The notes under the pieces were generated by a model. The model was not told where the DNA came from, ran no database searches, and was given only the letters and a program-made list of their open reading frames with translations. A stretch of DNA of 30,403 bases from Armatimonadetes bacterium UBA1398 (GTDB lineage: Bacteria > Armatimonadota > Zipacnadia > UBA1398), in NCBI GenBank assembly GCA_002305165.1, contig DBQI01000050.1, positions 1 to 30,403 of the forward strand, read 5' to 3'. Each line of letters starts with the position of its first letter. Within the stretch, counting starts at the first letter, position 1. Shown here one piece after another: positions 30,175 through 30,403 of this stretch. A program made the position numbers and the translations under genes.

Positions 30175-30403
30175 CTACCATTCTTCCTGGTAGTAGCGGA
30201 GACCGCCGCCGCCCTGGATGGTCTTGATGGCGGGTCCGGTCAGGAACTTCGCGTGGCCATCCGCGAAAGCCAAGTTGGAGCCTCCGTTGTGCAGGGTGTA
30301 CCTGTCCGCCTCGGCGTTCCAGCCACCAGCGCAGCATACGCCGCCAACGGACGGGGCATCGCGACGGGCCATCTGTACACGGGTCAGGGCGGCGCGGCCA
30401 GGC
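30175..30403 (-). CDS. Pseudopilin-like protein with H-x9-DG C-terminal motif (partial, 5' end outside window)
   Basis: The last 76 or so residues of a protein whose frame stays open to the window edge. NAEADRYTLHNGGSNLAFAD followed by GHAKFL contains H-x9-DG, the C-terminal signature of DUF1559-type prepilin-like proteins ('CxxHxGGxNVxFxDGHVKFL'), which are numerous in Planctomycetota and Armatimonadota. The protein ends GGGGLRYYQEEW. The type IV pilin-like N-terminus would lie to the right of the window. Its role may be in a type II secretion-like apparatus or on the surface. The hairpin at 30098-30134 lies just beyond the stop. Confidence 0.75.
   Translation of the reverse strand, partial: PGRAALTRVQMARRDAPSVGGVCCAGGWNAEADRYTLHNGGSNLAFADGHAKFLTGPAIKTIQGGGGLRYYQEEW

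Overview
GC-rich bacterial DNA (roughly two thirds G+C by eye), densely coded, with many GTG/TTG starts and GGAGG-type ribosome binding sites. No rRNA, tRNA, CRISPR array, insertion sequence or phage gene was seen. The taxon cannot be fixed by eye. Two divergent URO-D superfamily proteins, a DUF4432-type epimerase, a GH57 glucan branching enzyme and a pseudopilin tail with the 'H-x9-DG' signature (right edge) would fit an Armatimonadota, Planctomycetota or related environmental lineage. The outer-membrane factor and lipoproteins indicate a diderm cell. Rubrerythrin and a cytochrome c-prime-like lipoprotein suggest handling of oxygen or NO.

Layout. (1) 48-6417, minus strand: DNA polymerase IV, an M3 oligoendopeptidase, a secreted beta-propeller glycosidase-like protein and a GH57 branching enzyme. 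(2) 6578-10838, plus strand: a 909-aa protein ending in a complete GreA module, a lipoprotein with an internal duplication and a YkgJ-type cysteine-cluster protein. (3) 10848-12338, minus: an orphan NuoN/MrpD-like membrane protein that appears to lack the proton-pumping residues. (4) 12489-13691, plus: a URO-D family protein. (5) 13699-21370, minus: unknown secreted protein, DUF4432 epimerase, cytochrome c-prime-like lipoprotein, acyl-CoA ligase, methyltransferase, DUF456 membrane protein, small kinase-like protein and a second URO-D family protein. (6) 21499-29400, plus: a self-contained efflux operon, MarR regulator - TolC - giant HlyD/YbhG-like adaptor - ABC ATPase 1 - ABC ATPase 2 - ABC-2 permease 1 - ABC-2 permease 2, every junction overlapping by 4 or 8 bases. 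(7) Rubrerythrin, a strong 17-bp hairpin, and the 3' end of a convergent pseudopilin gene.

The most interesting system is the efflux operon. It looks like E. coli YbhGFSR, but it has its own outer-membrane channel and a MarR regulator instead of a TetR one. The fused two-ATPase YbhF is split into two genes with complementary defects. The adaptor's coiled-coil region is built from six copies of a motif spaced 70-72 residues apart, which implies five tandem alpha-hairpins where ordinary members have one. Second is the long GreA-fusion protein, which keeps the catalytic GDLSEN tip.
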